Assembly (NCBI RefSeq): GCF_017741815.1
Contig: NZ_JAGHMF010000003.1
Location: 372,001-436,000, forward strand
Direction of reading: 5' to 3'
Source of the DNA: Rhizobium sp. 16-488-2b
GTDB lineage: Bacteria; Pseudomonadota; Alphaproteobacteria; Rhizobiales; Rhizobiaceae
DNA: 64,000 nucleotides
Shown here: positions 26,903 to 36,927 of the stretch, one piece after another
Layout of the letters: every line of letters begins with the position of its first letter
How positions within the stretch are numbered: the first letter of the stretch is position 1
The notes under the pieces: generated by a model
Database searches by the model: none
What the model saw: the letters and a program-made list of their open reading frames with translations, nothing else
Told to the model about the DNA's origin: nothing
Position numbers and translations under genes: made by a program

Positions 26903-27407
26903 CGCGCGGGCGTCCGATGGCGCCTGCGAGCAGGAGATCCAGTCGGCCGCGCTGAAGTACGGTATCCCCGAGGGCATCCTTTACTCCGTCGGATTGACGG
27001 AAACGGGCCGCAAGGGCTCGCTCTATCCCTATGCCTTGAACATAGAGGGCAAGCCCTTCTTTCCGCCCTCGGAACGCGATGCGCTGAGGCAGGTGGATAC
27101 GGCTCACAGGTCGGGCGCGAAGCTGATCGACGTGGGCTGCATGCAGATCAACCAGTTCTACCACGGGGAGAATTTTCGCTCCTTGGAGGAGATGTTCGAC
27201 CCCCGCACGAACGTGGAATACGCCGCACGGTTCCTGAAGAACTTGCACGATCGCCACGAGACCTGGACCATGGCGGTGGCCCGCTACCACGCCGGCCCCA
27301 ATAATGACCCCGCGCAGAAGCAATATGTCTGCCGCGTCATCGCCAATCTGGTCGCCACGGGCTATGGGAAATGGACTCCCAATGCGAGCAATTTCTGCCG
27401 CGGCTAA
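26823..27407 (+). CDS. Periplasmic lytic transglycosylase (flagellar)
   Basis: Peptidoglycan-cleaving enzyme, likely opening the wall for the rod. It is 194 residues. The signal peptide (MLQVRATLRALLLAPLAAAA, cut after DARA, residue 30) is followed by an Slt-type fold: catalytic Glu60 in SVGLTETGRKG, the GCMQIN motif, a FDPRTNVEYAARFL segment and AVARYHAGPNN. The ATG at 26823 has an AGGGGG ribosome site and begins inside fliK, overlapping by 80 bases out of frame; an earlier in-frame start at 26778 would spoil the signal peptide. It lies just before rem. Confidence 0.88.
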   Translation: MLQVRATLRALLLAPLAAAALATYTSDARASDGACEQEIQSAALKYGIPEGILYSVGLTETGRKGSLYPYALNIEGKPFFPPSERDALRQVDTAHRSGAKLIDVGCMQINQFYHGENFRSLEEMFDPRTNVEYAARFLKNLHDRHETWTMAVARYHAGPNNDPAQKQYVCRVIANLVATGYGKWTPNASNFCRG

Positions 27408-27689
27408 CTCGCCCAAAGATAGCGAAAAAAGAACAAACCGGAAATGTGTCATAATATGGCAAGAATTCGGGCCAATGTGGCAAGGCAAGTCACAATTTAG
27501 GACATGTTAACTTTTCCACGAAACTTTTGTGTGCATAATTTTGCCTACCCACTAAATGTAGAGCAAATCGGGGGGCAATTCTTAATCAACTATTAATTTC
27601 CGCCCATGAGTTCCTACAGCTTGTCCCAGAATCGTGCGATTCGTACCCATAGGTCATCGATGTGCCACAAGTGATTCGGAGGCGGACGA
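27408..27689 (+). promoter_or_regulatory. rem promoter region, A+T-rich
   Basis: 282 non-coding bases ahead of rem, clearly richer in A+T than the surrounding genes, especially 27420-27610. CATAAT-like hexamers occur at about 27449-27454 and 27534-27540. In Sinorhizobium VisN/VisR activate rem, so this should hold their site; I cannot define it by reading. A GGAGG ribosome site lies about 10 bases before the ATG. Confidence 0.5.
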
Positions 27690-28361
27690 ATGATCGTAGT
27701 GGTTGATGAGCGTGAGCTCGTGAAGGATGGCTACACTTCCCTTTTTGGTCGAGAAGGTATTCCTTCGACCGGTTTTGATCCAAACGAGTTTGGAGAGTGG
27801 GTGCAGACGGCTGCCGATTCGGATATCGCGGCGGTCGAGGCGTTTCTGATTGGCCAGGGCCAGCAGACGTTCGAGCTGCCGCGCGCTATTCGCGATCGGT
27901 CGATGGCGCCAGTCATCGCGGTCAGCGACCAGCCCTCGCTCGAAAACACCCTTGCACTTTTTGATTGCGGCGTTGACGACGTTGTTCGCAAGCCGGTTCA
28001 CCCGCGCGAAATCCTTGCACGCGCAGCGGCCATCCGCCGCCGCCTCAAGGCGATTTCCACCCACACGGACATCGGCGCCATCCGCGTCTTCTCCGACGGT
28101 CGCGATCCCGAGATCCACGGCGAAGTCTTCGCACTGCCGCGCCGCGAGCGCCGCATCCTCGAATACTTGATTGCCAACCGCGGTCGTCGCGTCACCAAGA
28201 CCCAGATCTTCAATGCCATCTACGGAATTTTCGACGAGGAAGTCGAAGAGAACGTCGTTGAAAGCCACATTTCCAAGCTTCGCAAAAAGCTCCGCAAGAA
28301 GCTCGGCGTCGACCCCGTCGATTCCAAGCGCTTCCTCGGCTACTGCATTGATTGGGAATAG
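27690..28361 (+). CDS. rem: Rem (FtcR), OmpR-type flagellar transcription activator
   Basis: Mid-level activator of flagellar structural genes in rhizobia, called FtcR in Brucella. It is 223 residues: an N-terminal receiver-like domain (1-115) and an OmpR winged helix (about 124-223) with [20 protein letters not shown] and [18 protein letters not shown]. In the receiver the phospho-acceptor place is occupied by Glu50 ([11 protein letters not shown]) rather than Asp, while Lys101 (RKPVHP) and the acidic Asp6-Glu7 remain. This suggests a receiver that works without phosphorylation. It is transcribed alone from an A+T-rich upstream region. Confidence 0.95.
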   Translation: MIVVVDERELVKDGYTSLFGREGIPSTGFDPNEFGEWVQTAADSDIAAVEAFLIGQGQQTFELPRAIRDRSMAPVIAVSDQPSLENTLALFDCGVDDVVRKPVHPREILARAAAIRRRLKAISTHTDIGAIRVFSDGRDPEIHGEVFALPRRERRILEYLIANRGRRVTKTQIFNAIYGIFDEEVEENVVESHISKLRKKLRKKLGVDPVDSKRFLGYCIDWE

Positions 28362-28489
28362 TTTTTTGGCGTCCTCGGTGGGCGCGGCGGTCTAGGCTTC
28401 GATCTTTCTCCGATCACGCAATTGCCAGACAGCTTCACGCAAGGCCCACCGGATACTCTCAAGCCTACTAAGGGAATCGAGGTTTTCAG

Positions 28490-29776
28490 ATGAGCATTTT
28501 CGGCAGCATGAAGACGGCTGTGTCCGGCATGAACGCACAGGCGAACCGCCTCAGCACCGTGGCCGACAACATCGCCAACGTAAACACGACAGGCTACAAG
28601 TCGGTATCGACCGCCTTTTCGTCGCTTGTCCTGCCTTCGAGCTCGGGCAACTATAACTCTGGTGGCGTACAGACCTCGGTTCGCCAGTCTGTCTCCGCGC
28701 AGGGCGATATCTCCTACACGACCTCGGGCTACGACCTCGCCATCTCAGGCGACGGCTTCTTCATCGTTCAGAGCCCGGATGGCGTTCCGGTCCTGACCCG
28801 CGCCGGCGATTTCACCAAGGACGATGAGGGCAACCTCGTCAACTCCGCCGGCTTCAAGTTGATGGGCTATTCCTACGATTCGGGCGCGCCTGCTGTCGTC
28901 GTTAACGGCTTCTCCGGCCTGGTCCCGGTCAACGTCGCCCAGTCAGGGCTGACGGCGATCGCCTCGACCGCCGGCACCTTCTCCGGCAACCTCAATTCTG
29001 GCGCCGAAATCGCGACCGGTAACCTGCCGAGCAGCAACACCGCTCCGGTGACAACGGACACAAAGCAGATCTCGATGGTCGGCTATGACAAGCTCGGCAA
29101 CACCGTCCAGTACGATTTCTACTTCACGAAGACCGACGCTACCGTGCCACCGCCTGCAACGGGCGCAGCCAGCACCTGGGAAGTCTCGGTTTACCGCCAC
29201 GCCGACGCGACGGTCGGTAGCACGACGTCCTTCCCCTATTCGACGGACGCCGTCGGCGGCGGTACGATGGAATTCGACGCCGAGGGCAACCTTGTTTCCG
29301 GCAACTCGCTTCTGATCGACGATCCGGTAACGACGGGCCAGATCCAGATGGATCTTTCCGGCTTCACGCAGCTTGCTTCCGATTTCTCCGGCAAGGGCAC
29401 GCCGAACGGTCAGGCCGCGAGCCCGGTCGACAGCGTATCGATCGGCAAGGACGGCACGGTTTCGGCGAAGTATGCCGACGGCACGTCGAAGGCGCTCTAC
29501 CGCATTCCGCTGGCAACCGTGGCAAGCCCCGACAACATGACGCTCATGAGCGGTAACGTATACAGCGCCAACGGCACCTCGGGCGTTACGGTCACCGGCT
29601 TCCCGCAGACCAACGGCTTCGGCTCCATCCAGTCGGGTGCGATCGAAAGCTCGAACGTCGACCTCGCCGGCGAACTGACGGAAATGATCGAATCGCAGCG
29701 CAGCTACACTGCCAATTCCAAGGTGTTCCAGACGGGGTCCGACATCATGGACGTCCTCGTCAACCTCAAAAGATAA
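28490..29776 (+). CDS. flgE: FlgE, flagellar hook protein
   Basis: Main hook subunit. It is 428 residues: the N-terminal signature KTAVSGMNAQANRLSTVADN and NTTGYKSVSTAFSSL, a large variable middle, and the C-terminal core IESSNVDLAGELTEMIESQR plus SYTANSKVFQTGSDIMDVL. It opens the flgE-flgK-flgL-flaF-flbT-flgD unit, with flgK starting 19 bases after its stop. Rem is the known activator of flgE in Sinorhizobium and is encoded just upstream. Confidence 0.98.
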   Translation: MSIFGSMKTAVSGMNAQANRLSTVADNIANVNTTGYKSVSTAFSSLVLPSSSGNYNSGGVQTSVRQSVSAQGDISYTTSGYDLAISGDGFFIVQSPDGVPVLTRAGDFTKDDEGNLVNSAGFKLMGYSYDSGAPAVVVNGFSGLVPVNVAQSGLTAIASTAGTFSGNLNSGAEIATGNLPSSNTAPVTTDTKQISMVGYDKLGNTVQYDFYFTKTDATVPPPATGAASTWEVSVYRHADATVGSTTSFPYSTDAVGGGTMEFDAEGNLVSGNSLLIDDPVTTGQIQMDLSGFTQLASDFSGKGTPNGQAASPVDSVSIGKDGTVSAKYADGTSKALYRIPLATVASPDNMTLMSGNVYSANGTSGVTVTGFPQTNGFGSIQSGAIESSNVDLAGELTEMIESQRSYTANSKVFQTGSDIMDVLVNLKR

Positions 29777-29795
29777 GTAGGGTAACGGGTTAGCT

Positions 29796-31256
29796 ATGTC
29801 GCTTACGTCCGCACTGAATACCGCGCAGAGCATATTCAACAATACCGGCACGCAGAGCAGTGTCGTATCGAACAATATCTCGAACTCCAGCAACAGCGAT
29901 TACGTTCGCCGTCAGGCGATGGTCACGACTTCGCTGAATGGTGCGCAGGTTGTGAAGATCAGCAGGGCGCAAGAAGATGCCCTGATGCGGCAGTGGCTGA
30001 AGGCAAGCGCAGGCGATAGCGCTCAGCAGACCTTGCTGAGCGGCCTCACCGACCTGAAGTCGGTGCTCGGCGGCAACGACTATGAAACGTCGCCGGCCAC
30101 CTATCTCTCGACCTTCCAGCAGAAGCTTCAGGCTTTCCGCACGTCGCCGAGCAGCGCGATTGCCGCGCAGAGCGCGGTCACCGCCGCGCAGGATGTCACC
30201 AACTCGTTGAACGACGCGACCAAGTCGGTCCAGCTTATCCGCCAGAACGCGGACAAGGAGATCGCGACCCAGGTCGATACGCTGAACACGCTGTTGGCGC
30301 AGTTCAAGACCGCCAACGACGCCGTCAAGGGCGCGACCGCCAGCGGCGGCAACCCGGCCGACGCACTTGATGAGCGTGACAAGCTGCTGAAGCAGATTTC
30401 CTCGATCGTCGGCGTCAAGACCGCCGATCGCGCCAATGGCGACATGGCGCTCTACACCAATGACGGAACGGTTGTCTTCGACACCATTCCGCGCACGGTC
30501 ACTTTCGTTTCCCAGGACACCTATACGACGGGCACGAAAGGCAACGGCGTCTATATCGACGGCGTGGCGCTCACAAGCGGGCAGGGGTCGACCACCACTG
30601 CTCAGGGCAGCCTTCAGTCCCTGCTGCAGATCCGCGACGACGTCGCTCCGACCTTCCAGTCGCAACTCGACGAGATTGCAAAGTCGCTGGTGACGATGTT
30701 CTCCGAAACCGATGGCACGACGACCGAGCCGGGTCTCTTCGTTTGGAAGACCTCGACCGGCCTCGACGGCGATACGCCGACGACCCCGGATGTCATCAAC
30801 GGCATCGCAGGTACGATTACGGTAAACACAGCGGTAATCACCAGTCAGGGTGGCGATCCGATGAAGCTGCGCGACGGCTCCATCACAGGATTGACCAACC
30901 TCAACACGGAAGGCGCGAGCGGTTTCTCCGATAACCTCGACGACCTGTACACCGCGCTGGGTTCGGCGCAGACGTTCTCATCGGATGCCGGCATCTCCTC
31001 GAATGTCAGCGTCATCAGCTACGCGCAGAACTCGGTTGGCTGGCTCGAACAGTTGCGAAGCGACGCCACGACGGCATCGGAAAATACAACCGCTGCCCTC
31101 TCTCGCTCAACCGAAGCGTACTCAAATGAGACAGGCGTCAACCTTGACGAGGAACTGACACTGCTGCTTGATATTGAGCAGTCTTACAAGGCGGCCACGA
31201 AGATATTGAACGCCGTCAACGAGATGTACCAGTCGCTGCTGGACATTGCGAGGTAA
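29796..31256 (+). CDS. flgK: FlgK, hook-filament junction protein 1
   Basis: First junction protein between hook and filament. It is 486 residues. The N-terminus has SALNTAQSIFNNTGTQSSVV and NNISNSSNSDYVRRQAMV; the C-terminus ends in DEELTLLLDIEQSYKAATKI and LNAVNEMYQSLLDI, as for the family. FlgL follows within 4 bases. The FlgN-like ORF at 37958 would be its chaperone. Confidence 0.96.
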   Translation: MSLTSALNTAQSIFNNTGTQSSVVSNNISNSSNSDYVRRQAMVTTSLNGAQVVKISRAQEDALMRQWLKASAGDSAQQTLLSGLTDLKSVLGGNDYETSPATYLSTFQQKLQAFRTSPSSAIAAQSAVTAAQDVTNSLNDATKSVQLIRQNADKEIATQVDTLNTLLAQFKTANDAVKGATASGGNPADALDERDKLLKQISSIVGVKTADRANGDMALYTNDGTVVFDTIPRTVTFVSQDTYTTGTKGNGVYIDGVALTSGQGSTTTAQGSLQSLLQIRDDVAPTFQSQLDEIAKSLVTMFSETDGTTTEPGLFVWKTSTGLDGDTPTTPDVINGIAGTITVNTAVITSQGGDPMKLRDGSITGLTNLNTEGASGFSDNLDDLYTALGSAQTFSSDAGISSNVSVISYAQNSVGWLEQLRSDATTASENTTAALSRSTEAYSNETGVNLDEELTLLLDIEQSYKAATKILNAVNEMYQSLLDIAR

Positions 31257-31260
31257 GCCC

Positions 31261-32382
31261 ATGAAAAGTTCATTTATTTCGAGTTCGGCCATTCAAAACG
31301 CGATGCGGCTGACCATTCGCCAGTCGCAGACCCAGCTTGTGAAATCCTCGCTTGAAGCCACGACCGGCGTCTACGCCGACATCGGCGCCTCGCTAGGCTC
31401 GGGTGCAGCCAAGAGCGTGAATTTCAGCGCAGAGGTCACGCGCATCCAGGCGCTGAAGGGCAGCAACTCGGTTGTATCGGGCCGTCTCGAAGCATCTCAG
31501 CTCGGTCTGACCAGCATGAAGACGGCGGGCGATGCGCTCGTCTCGAAACTGACCGCGCTGCAGGGCAGCCAGGACAACACCAGCATCACAGTTGCGATGC
31601 AGTCAGCGGGCGACGCGCTATCTTCGCTGATGGACACCGGCAACTCGATGCTCAACGGCGAATACCTTTTCTCCGGCATCAACACCGACATCCAGCCGCT
31701 GACCGACCAGACCGACGCCGCGACCACCGCGATCCAGACCAACCTCGATGCCTGGGCAAGCAGCCTCGGCAAGACCAAGTCCGAACTGACCGGCGACGAG
31801 ATGGACACGTTCATCTCCAACTTCGTCGAGCCGATGTTCTCGCAGGATACGCTGAACGCCACCTCGACGCCGCTGCCGTTCCCGCCGGTTGGCGTCGGTA
31901 CGCCCACGCCGCCGCTCGCCTACGTGACGCCGCCGGCATGGGCCGACTGGTCGAGCGCATCCAACCAGAACATGACGAGCCGGATCAGCAACTCCGAGAC
32001 CGTCACCTCGTCGACCAATTCGAATTCCGAAGGCATGCGTTACTTCGCGCTCGCGTCGATCACCGTTTCGGCGCTGGCCGGCACCGGCCTCAGTGGCGAC
32101 GCACTGGCCATGACCACGTCGAAGGCAATCGGCTACGCTGCGCAGGGCACGACCGGCATCGTCACGCAGGCGAGCCAGCTCGGTCTGTCCCAGGAGCGCG
32201 TCACGAAGGCCAACGACGCCCTCGATGCGCAGTCCAGCATCATTCAGAACAAGCTTGTCGACCTTCAGGGCGTCGATCAGTCGGAAGCGTCCACACTGGT
32301 CAACACCCTGCAGACGCAGCTCGAAACCGCATACACGATCGTTTCAAAAATTCAGCAGTTGAGCCTCGTGAACTACCTCTGA
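31261..32382 (+). CDS. flgL: FlgL, hook-filament junction protein 3
   Basis: Second junction protein, flagellin-like at both ends. It is 373 residues with SSSAIQNAMRLTIRQSQTQL at the start and QSSIIQNKLVDLQGVDQSEA with TLVNTLQTQLETAYTIVSKI at the end; the centre includes a YLFSGINTD segment typical of FlgL. I use the ATG at 31261; a start at 31246 in frame would overlap the flgK end and has no better ribosome site. FlaF follows after 41 bases. Confidence 0.95.
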   Translation: MKSSFISSSAIQNAMRLTIRQSQTQLVKSSLEATTGVYADIGASLGSGAAKSVNFSAEVTRIQALKGSNSVVSGRLEASQLGLTSMKTAGDALVSKLTALQGSQDNTSITVAMQSAGDALSSLMDTGNSMLNGEYLFSGINTDIQPLTDQTDAATTAIQTNLDAWASSLGKTKSELTGDEMDTFISNFVEPMFSQDTLNATSTPLPFPPVGVGTPTPPLAYVTPPAWADWSSASNQNMTSRISNSETVTSSTNSNSEGMRYFALASITVSALAGTGLSGDALAMTTSKAIGYAAQGTTGIVTQASQLGLSQERVTKANDALDAQSSIIQNKLVDLQGVDQSEASTLVNTLQTQLETAYTIVSKIQQLSLVNYL

Positions 32383-32423
32383 TGATCAGCGGTAGAAGTA
32401 CAAGTACAAAGAAGGATGCATGA

Positions 32424-32771
32424 ATGTATCAGTTCTCTTACGCCGAGGTCATGCAAGACTCGGTGGCCGATGCCAAGGAGCGGGAACGTCAAGTTCTCGA
32501 CCGTTCCATCGAGCTACTGGCGATTGCACGCGACAAAGAGAAGTATGGCCGTGAGGCTATCGATGCATTGTTTTACACCCGACGCGTTTGGGTGAGCTTT
32601 ATCGAAGACCTCAAGCATCCGGACAATCAGCTCGAAGTTCAGTTGCGCGCCAATCTGATCTCGATCGCCATTTGGATCTTGAAAGAAAGCGACCGAATCC
32701 GGAAACGGCAGTCGACCAACTTTCAGGGCATTATTGACGTTACCACCATCATCAGGGATGGACTTAAATGA
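32424..32771 (+). CDS. flaF: FlaF, flagellin synthesis regulator
   Basis: Small alphaproteobacterial protein needed for flagellin export and production, acting with FlbT. It is 115 residues, all helical, with [20 protein letters not shown] at the start and [20 protein letters not shown], the family pattern. It overlaps flbT by 4 bases, so the antagonistic pair is co-translated, as in Caulobacter and Brucella. Confidence 0.95.
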   Translation: MYQFSYAEVMQDSVADAKERERQVLDRSIELLAIARDKEKYGREAIDALFYTRRVWVSFIEDLKHPDNQLEVQLRANLISIAIWILKESDRIRKRQSTNFQGIIDVTTIIRDGLK

Positions 32772-33217
32772 AAAGCACGCTTCGTATCTCGCTAAAAGCC
32801 GGGGAAAAGATCTTCATCAACGGTGCGGTTTTGCGCGTCGACCGTAAGGTCGCGTTGGAATTCCTGAATGATGTCACCTTCCTTCTCGAAAACCACGTTC
32901 TCCAGCCGGAAGACGCGACCACGCCTCTGCGTCAGCTCTACTTCATCGCGCAGATGATCCTGATCAACCCTGAGGGCAAGGAGCAGTCGACGGCGATGTT
33001 CCGCAAGTCGGTGACGATGCTTCTGACCTGCTTCAAGAACGAGGAAGTTCTGGCCGAGCTGAAGCGCATCGACGGTCTGGTTTCGACCGGCCGCGCCTTC
33101 GACGCCCTGAAGGCCATCCGCGGTCTCTATGTTATCGAAGACAACATTCTGAACAACCAGGAAATGCACCCTGCAATGGTTGAGCAGATTCGCAAGGAGA
33201 TCGCACCATGGCGGTAG
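32768..33217 (+). CDS. flbT: FlbT, post-transcriptional repressor of flagellin
   Basis: In Caulobacter FlbT acts on the 5' untranslated region of flagellin mRNA. This 149-residue protein has the family start [20 protein letters not shown], then [20 protein letters not shown] and [12 protein letters not shown]. It overlaps flaF by 4 bases and flgD by 10. The leader elements found ahead of all four flagellin genes in this window are possible targets, by inference. Confidence 0.95.
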   Translation: MKSTLRISLKAGEKIFINGAVLRVDRKVALEFLNDVTFLLENHVLQPEDATTPLRQLYFIAQMILINPEGKEQSTAMFRKSVTMLLTCFKNEEVLAELKRIDGLVSTGRAFDALKAIRGLYVIEDNILNNQEMHPAMVEQIRKEIAPWR

Positions 33218-33648
33218 GCGCTACCGGTTCCGCGACAACGACGCAGAACACCTCATCGACGACGTCTACGGCTCAGCAGAAGGCGACGCTCAACTACGAC
33301 AACTTCCTGCAGCTCCTCATCGCCCAGATGAAGAACCAGGATCCGACGGAACCTGTCGATGCCAGCCAGCAGATGGCGCAGCTCGCCAGCTTTTCGCAGG
33401 TCGAGCAGACGATCCAGACCAATACAAAGCTGGACACGCTTTTGGCGAGCTCGAGCCTGACGCAGGCCAGCAGCTATGTCGGCAAGTACATGACCAGCGC
33501 CGATGGCACCGTCGCCGGCACCGTCGATTCCGTAAAAGTGTATTCCGACGGAATTATCGCGACGACCACCGACGGAAAGAGTATTCTTGTACAGGCGGGA
33601 ATCACTGTCGCTGATAAGGCACCGGCTTCGACCACGACCGGCAGCTGA
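33208..33648 (+). CDS. flgD: FlgD, hook-capping scaffold (short form)
   Basis: Hook assembly scaffold. It is 146 residues, much shorter than the ~230 of enterobacteria. The N-terminal conserved block is present ([60 protein letters not shown]), while the C-terminal Ig/Tudor-like hook-cap part is cut to ~45 residues. Short FlgD is usual in alphaproteobacteria. It overlaps flbT by 10 bases. Confidence 0.94.
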   Translation: MAVGATGSATTTQNTSSTTSTAQQKATLNYDNFLQLLIAQMKNQDPTEPVDASQQMAQLASFSQVEQTIQTNTKLDTLLASSSLTQASSYVGKYMTSADGTVAGTVDSVKVYSDGIIATTTDGKSILVQAGITVADKAPASTTTGS

Positions 33649-33732
33649 TCGAAAAAAGACTGAACGACAATAAACTGAACGACGGTCCGGCCGGGTTGCG
33701 GACGGACCGAAAGGCGATATGAGGTTGCCTGG

Positions 33733-33999
33733 ATGAATGAAGCTGACGCACTCGATCTGTTCCAGGCGGCGATCTGGACGGTTCTCGTTTCCGCCGGGCC
33801 GGCCGTGGCCGCGGCGATGATCGTCGGTCTCGTCATCGCGCTGTTCCAGGCGCTGACCCAGGTCCAGGAAGCAACGCTCACCTTCGTCCCGAAGATCGTC
33901 GCGGTTCTGGTGACGATCGGCATCTCTGCTCCCTTTGTCGGCTCGCAGATTTCGATCTTCACCAATCTCGTCTTCTCGCGCATCCAATCCGGCTTCTGA
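33733..33999 (+). CDS. fliQ: FliQ, export gate protein
   Basis: Small two-helix membrane subunit of the export gate. It is 88 residues with two hydrophobic spans (about 15-40 and 52-75) and the conserved GLVIALFQALTQVQEATLTF with FVPKIVAVLVT. An 84-base gap with an inverted repeat (33683-33689 with 33703-33709) separates it from flgD. It is followed by flhA after 87 bases. Confidence 0.96.
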   Translation: MNEADALDLFQAAIWTVLVSAGPAVAAAMIVGLVIALFQALTQVQEATLTFVPKIVAVLVTIGISAPFVGSQISIFTNLVFSRIQSGF

Positions 34000-34086
34000 G
34001 CCACCCTCGCGCAAGCTTCGCCATTTAACTATCGATCCGAATTCTGGGCATCATGCCCGTACATCTCATGACGAGACGGAATCGAT

Positions 34087-36174
34087 ATGGCGCAACCACC
34101 CGCACTCCCCCTTCCGAAAGCCGGCCCCAGCCTGCGTGACGTTGGCTTTGCCCTTGGCATTGTCGTCATCATCTGCGTGCTCTTCCTGCCGATCCCGCCA
34201 TTCCTCATCGATATGGGCCTGGCGTTCTCGATCGCGCTGTCCGTGCTGATCCTGATGGTGGCGCTGTGGATCCAGAAGCCGCTCGAATTCTCGTCCTTCC
34301 CGACTATTCTGCTGATCGCCACGATGACGCGCCTATCGCTGAACATCGCGACGACCCGCGTCATTCTCTCGCACGGCAATGAAGGCCACGATGCGGCGGG
34401 CGGCGTCATCGCCGGCTTCGCGAGCCTTGTGATGTCGGGCGACTTCGTGATCGGTCTGATCGTCTTCCTGATCCTGATCACCATCAACTTCATCGTCATC
34501 ACCAAGGGCGCCACGCGTATCGCGGAAGTCGGCGCCCGCTTCACCCTCGACGCCATCCCCGGCAAGCAGATGTCGATCGACGCCGATCTCTCGGCCGGTA
34601 TCATCGACGAGCGCGAGGCGCAGCGCCGCCGTAAGGAACTCGAAGAGGAAAGCTCCTTCTTCGGTGCTATGGACGGTGCGTCCAAGTTCGTGCGCGGCGA
34701 CGCCATCGCCGGCCTCCTGATCACCGCCATCAACGTCTTCGGCGGCATCATCATCGGCTACTTCCGCCACGGCATGCCGATCGGCGAAGCGGCCGACGTT
34801 TTCGTCAAGCTCTCCGTCGGCGACGGTCTGGTATCGCAGATGCCGGCCCTCATCATTTCGCTGGCCGCCGGCCTTCTCGTTTCGCGCGGCGGCACCGTCG
34901 GCTCCACCGACAAGGCCGTCGTCGATCAGCTGAGTGGCTATCCGCGCGCGCTGTCGGTCTCCGCCGTGCTGATGATCGTGCTTGGTCTCATGCCCGGCCT
35001 GCCGTTCATCCCGTTCATGTTCCTCGGTGGCGTTCTCGCCTTCGGCGCCTGGTTCATCCCGCGCCAGATCGATGCGGAGAACAAGATTCTGCGCGAGCAG
35101 GAAGAAAAGAAGGTCGTCGAGAACAAGGAACTGGAGAAGGACTCGGTCAAGTCCGTGCTGCGCACCTCGGAAATCGAGCTGGCACTTGGCAAGATGGTCT
35201 CCTCGCGCCTTCTCGGCGCCCACCAGGAACTCGCATTCCGCGTCGGCAAGATGCGCAAGAAGTTCGCGACCCAGTACGGCTTCGTCGTTCCGGAAATCAA
35301 GGTCACCGACGATATCGCCATCACCGAGAAGTCCTACCAGATCCGCATCCACGGCACGACGGTCGCCTCCAACGAGCTGCGTGTCGGCGAAGTCCTCGTC
35401 GTCACCGGCTCCGGCCGCAAGCCTCGCGTGCCTGGCGATGAGATCCGCGAACCGGCCTTCGGCATGCCTGCAGTCTCCGTCCTCGAGGCCTTCACCGAAG
35501 ATCTGAAGCGCGAAGGCTTCCAGCCGATCGACAACGTCTCCGTCGTCCTGACGCACATGAGCGAAGTCATCCGCAACAACCTGCCGGCGCTTCTCTCCTA
35601 CAAGGATCTGAAGGTCCTGATCGACCGTCTCGATCCCGAGTACAAGAAGCTAGCAGACGAGATCTGCTCCTCGCACATGTCCTATTCGGGTCTGCAGGCC
35701 GTGCTGAAGCTGCTGCTTGCCGAGCGCGTCTCGATCCGCAACCTGCATCTCATTCTCGAAGCCGTGGCCGAACTTGCCCCGCATGTCCGCAAGACCGAGC
35801 AGATCGTCGAACATGTTCGCGTGCGCATGGCGCAGCAGCTCTGCGGCGACCTTGCCGATAATGGCGTGCTTCGCGTGCTTCGCCTCGGCAGCAAGTGGGA
35901 CCTCGCCTTCCACCAGGCGCTGAAGCGCGACAACAAGGGCGAAGTCGTCGAATTCGACATCGATCCGCGCATGCTCGAAGAGTTCAGCGAGCAGGCGAGC
36001 AAAGTTATCCGTGAATTCATGGATCGCGGCCTGCCTTTCGCCCTTGTCACCTCGCCGGAAACACGGTCCTATGTGCGCATGATCATCGAACGCCTGTTCG
36101 CCACGCTCCCGGTTCTCTCGCATGTGGAACTGGCAAAGGGCATCGAGATAAAGATTCTAGGCTCTATTTCATGA
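34087..36174 (+). CDS. flhA: FlhA, export apparatus protein
   Basis: Largest export-gate component, the proton-driven motor and docking platform for chaperone-substrate complexes. It is 695 residues. The N-terminal half has about eight membrane spans, with the FHIPEP-type features [20 protein letters not shown] and [24 protein letters not shown] sequence (here [20 protein letters not shown]). The C-terminal half (about 330-695) is cytoplasmic. Its end overlaps fliR by 4 bases. Confidence 0.98.
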   Translation: MAQPPALPLPKAGPSLRDVGFALGIVVIICVLFLPIPPFLIDMGLAFSIALSVLILMVALWIQKPLEFSSFPTILLIATMTRLSLNIATTRVILSHGNEGHDAAGGVIAGFASLVMSGDFVIGLIVFLILITINFIVITKGATRIAEVGARFTLDAIPGKQMSIDADLSAGIIDEREAQRRRKELEEESSFFGAMDGASKFVRGDAIAGLLITAINVFGGIIIGYFRHGMPIGEAADVFVKLSVGDGLVSQMPALIISLAAGLLVSRGGTVGSTDKAVVDQLSGYPRALSVSAVLMIVLGLMPGLPFIPFMFLGGVLAFGAWFIPRQIDAENKILREQEEKKVVENKELEKDSVKSVLRTSEIELALGKMVSSRLLGAHQELAFRVGKMRKKFATQYGFVVPEIKVTDDIAITEKSYQIRIHGTTVASNELRVGEVLVVTGSGRKPRVPGDEIREPAFGMPAVSVLEAFTEDLKREGFQPIDNVSVVLTHMSEVIRNNLPALLSYKDLKVLIDRLDPEYKKLADEICSSHMSYSGLQAVLKLLLAERVSIRNLHLILEAVAELAPHVRKTEQIVEHVRVRMAQQLCGDLADNGVLRVLRLGSKWDLAFHQALKRDNKGEVVEFDIDPRMLEEFSEQASKVIREFMDRGLPFALVTSPETRSYVRMIIERLFATLPVLSHVELAKGIEIKILGSIS

Positions 36175-36923
36175 TAACTGACCCGCAAGGGACCGTGTTG
36201 GCGCTCTTTCTGATCTTCTGCAGGATCGGTGGCTGTGTGCTTACAATGCCGGGTTTTTCCTCGGCGCGTATCCCTTCGGTCTTGCGGGTCTTCATCGCCG
36301 GCGCGCTGTCTCTGGCGATCATGCCGGTGCTCTGGGACACGGTCTATCCGGCCGTCCGCACCTCGAACGCCACCTATATCGGCTTCATCTTCAGCGAATC
36401 GCTGATCGGCGTGATGTTCGGAATGCTGGCCCGCCTCTATACGCTGGGCCTCCAGTTCGCCGCCAACATCGCCGCCATGATGATCGGCTATACCCAGCCG
36501 AGCGCCGCCGATATCTTCGAAGACGGCCAGGAGAGCGCCATCTCGGGCTTCATCATCTTCGCCGGTATGATGATTCTCTTCATGATGGACTTCCACCACA
36601 TCGTCTTCAGGGCCCTGATCGATTCCTACACATCGATGCCGTTTGGCGGCGCCATGCAGATGCGGGCGACGCTTATCTCGTTCACCGACACGCTGTCGAC
36701 CACGACATTCATCATGCTGCGGCTGGCAAGCCCTTTTCTGATCTACGGCTTGCTGTTCAACGTCGCGATCGGCTTCATCAACAAGCTGGCGCCGCAGATC
36801 CCGGTCTACTTCATCTCCACGCCTTACCTGCTGTTCGGTGGCCTCTTCCTGTTCTACTTCGCCGTCGCGGCGATGATCAGCCAGTTCGGCCAGTCCTTCA
36901 CCGCCGTGTTTATGGGGCAGTAG
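36171..36923 (+). CDS. fliR: FliR, export gate protein
   Basis: Membrane subunit of the FliPQR gate. It is 250 residues with six hydrophobic stretches. Conserved features include [20 protein letters not shown] near the start and [20 protein letters not shown] near residue 200, as in the family. FliR overlaps flhA by 4 bases, and the next ORF starts 4 bases after its stop. Confidence 0.97.
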   Translation: MITDPQGTVLALFLIFCRIGGCVLTMPGFSSARIPSVLRVFIAGALSLAIMPVLWDTVYPAVRTSNATYIGFIFSESLIGVMFGMLARLYTLGLQFAANIAAMMIGYTQPSAADIFEDGQESAISGFIIFAGMMILFMMDFHHIVFRALIDSYTSMPFGGAMQMRATLISFTDTLSTTTFIMLRLASPFLIYGLLFNVAIGFINKLAPQIPVYFISTPYLLFGGLFLFYFAVAAMISQFGQSFTAVFMGQ

Positions 36924-36927
36924 GCGG

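Noticed and set aside
33683..33709. 7-base inverted repeat between flgD and fliQ
   Set aside because: A 13-base loop and no T run; too weak to call a terminator or site.
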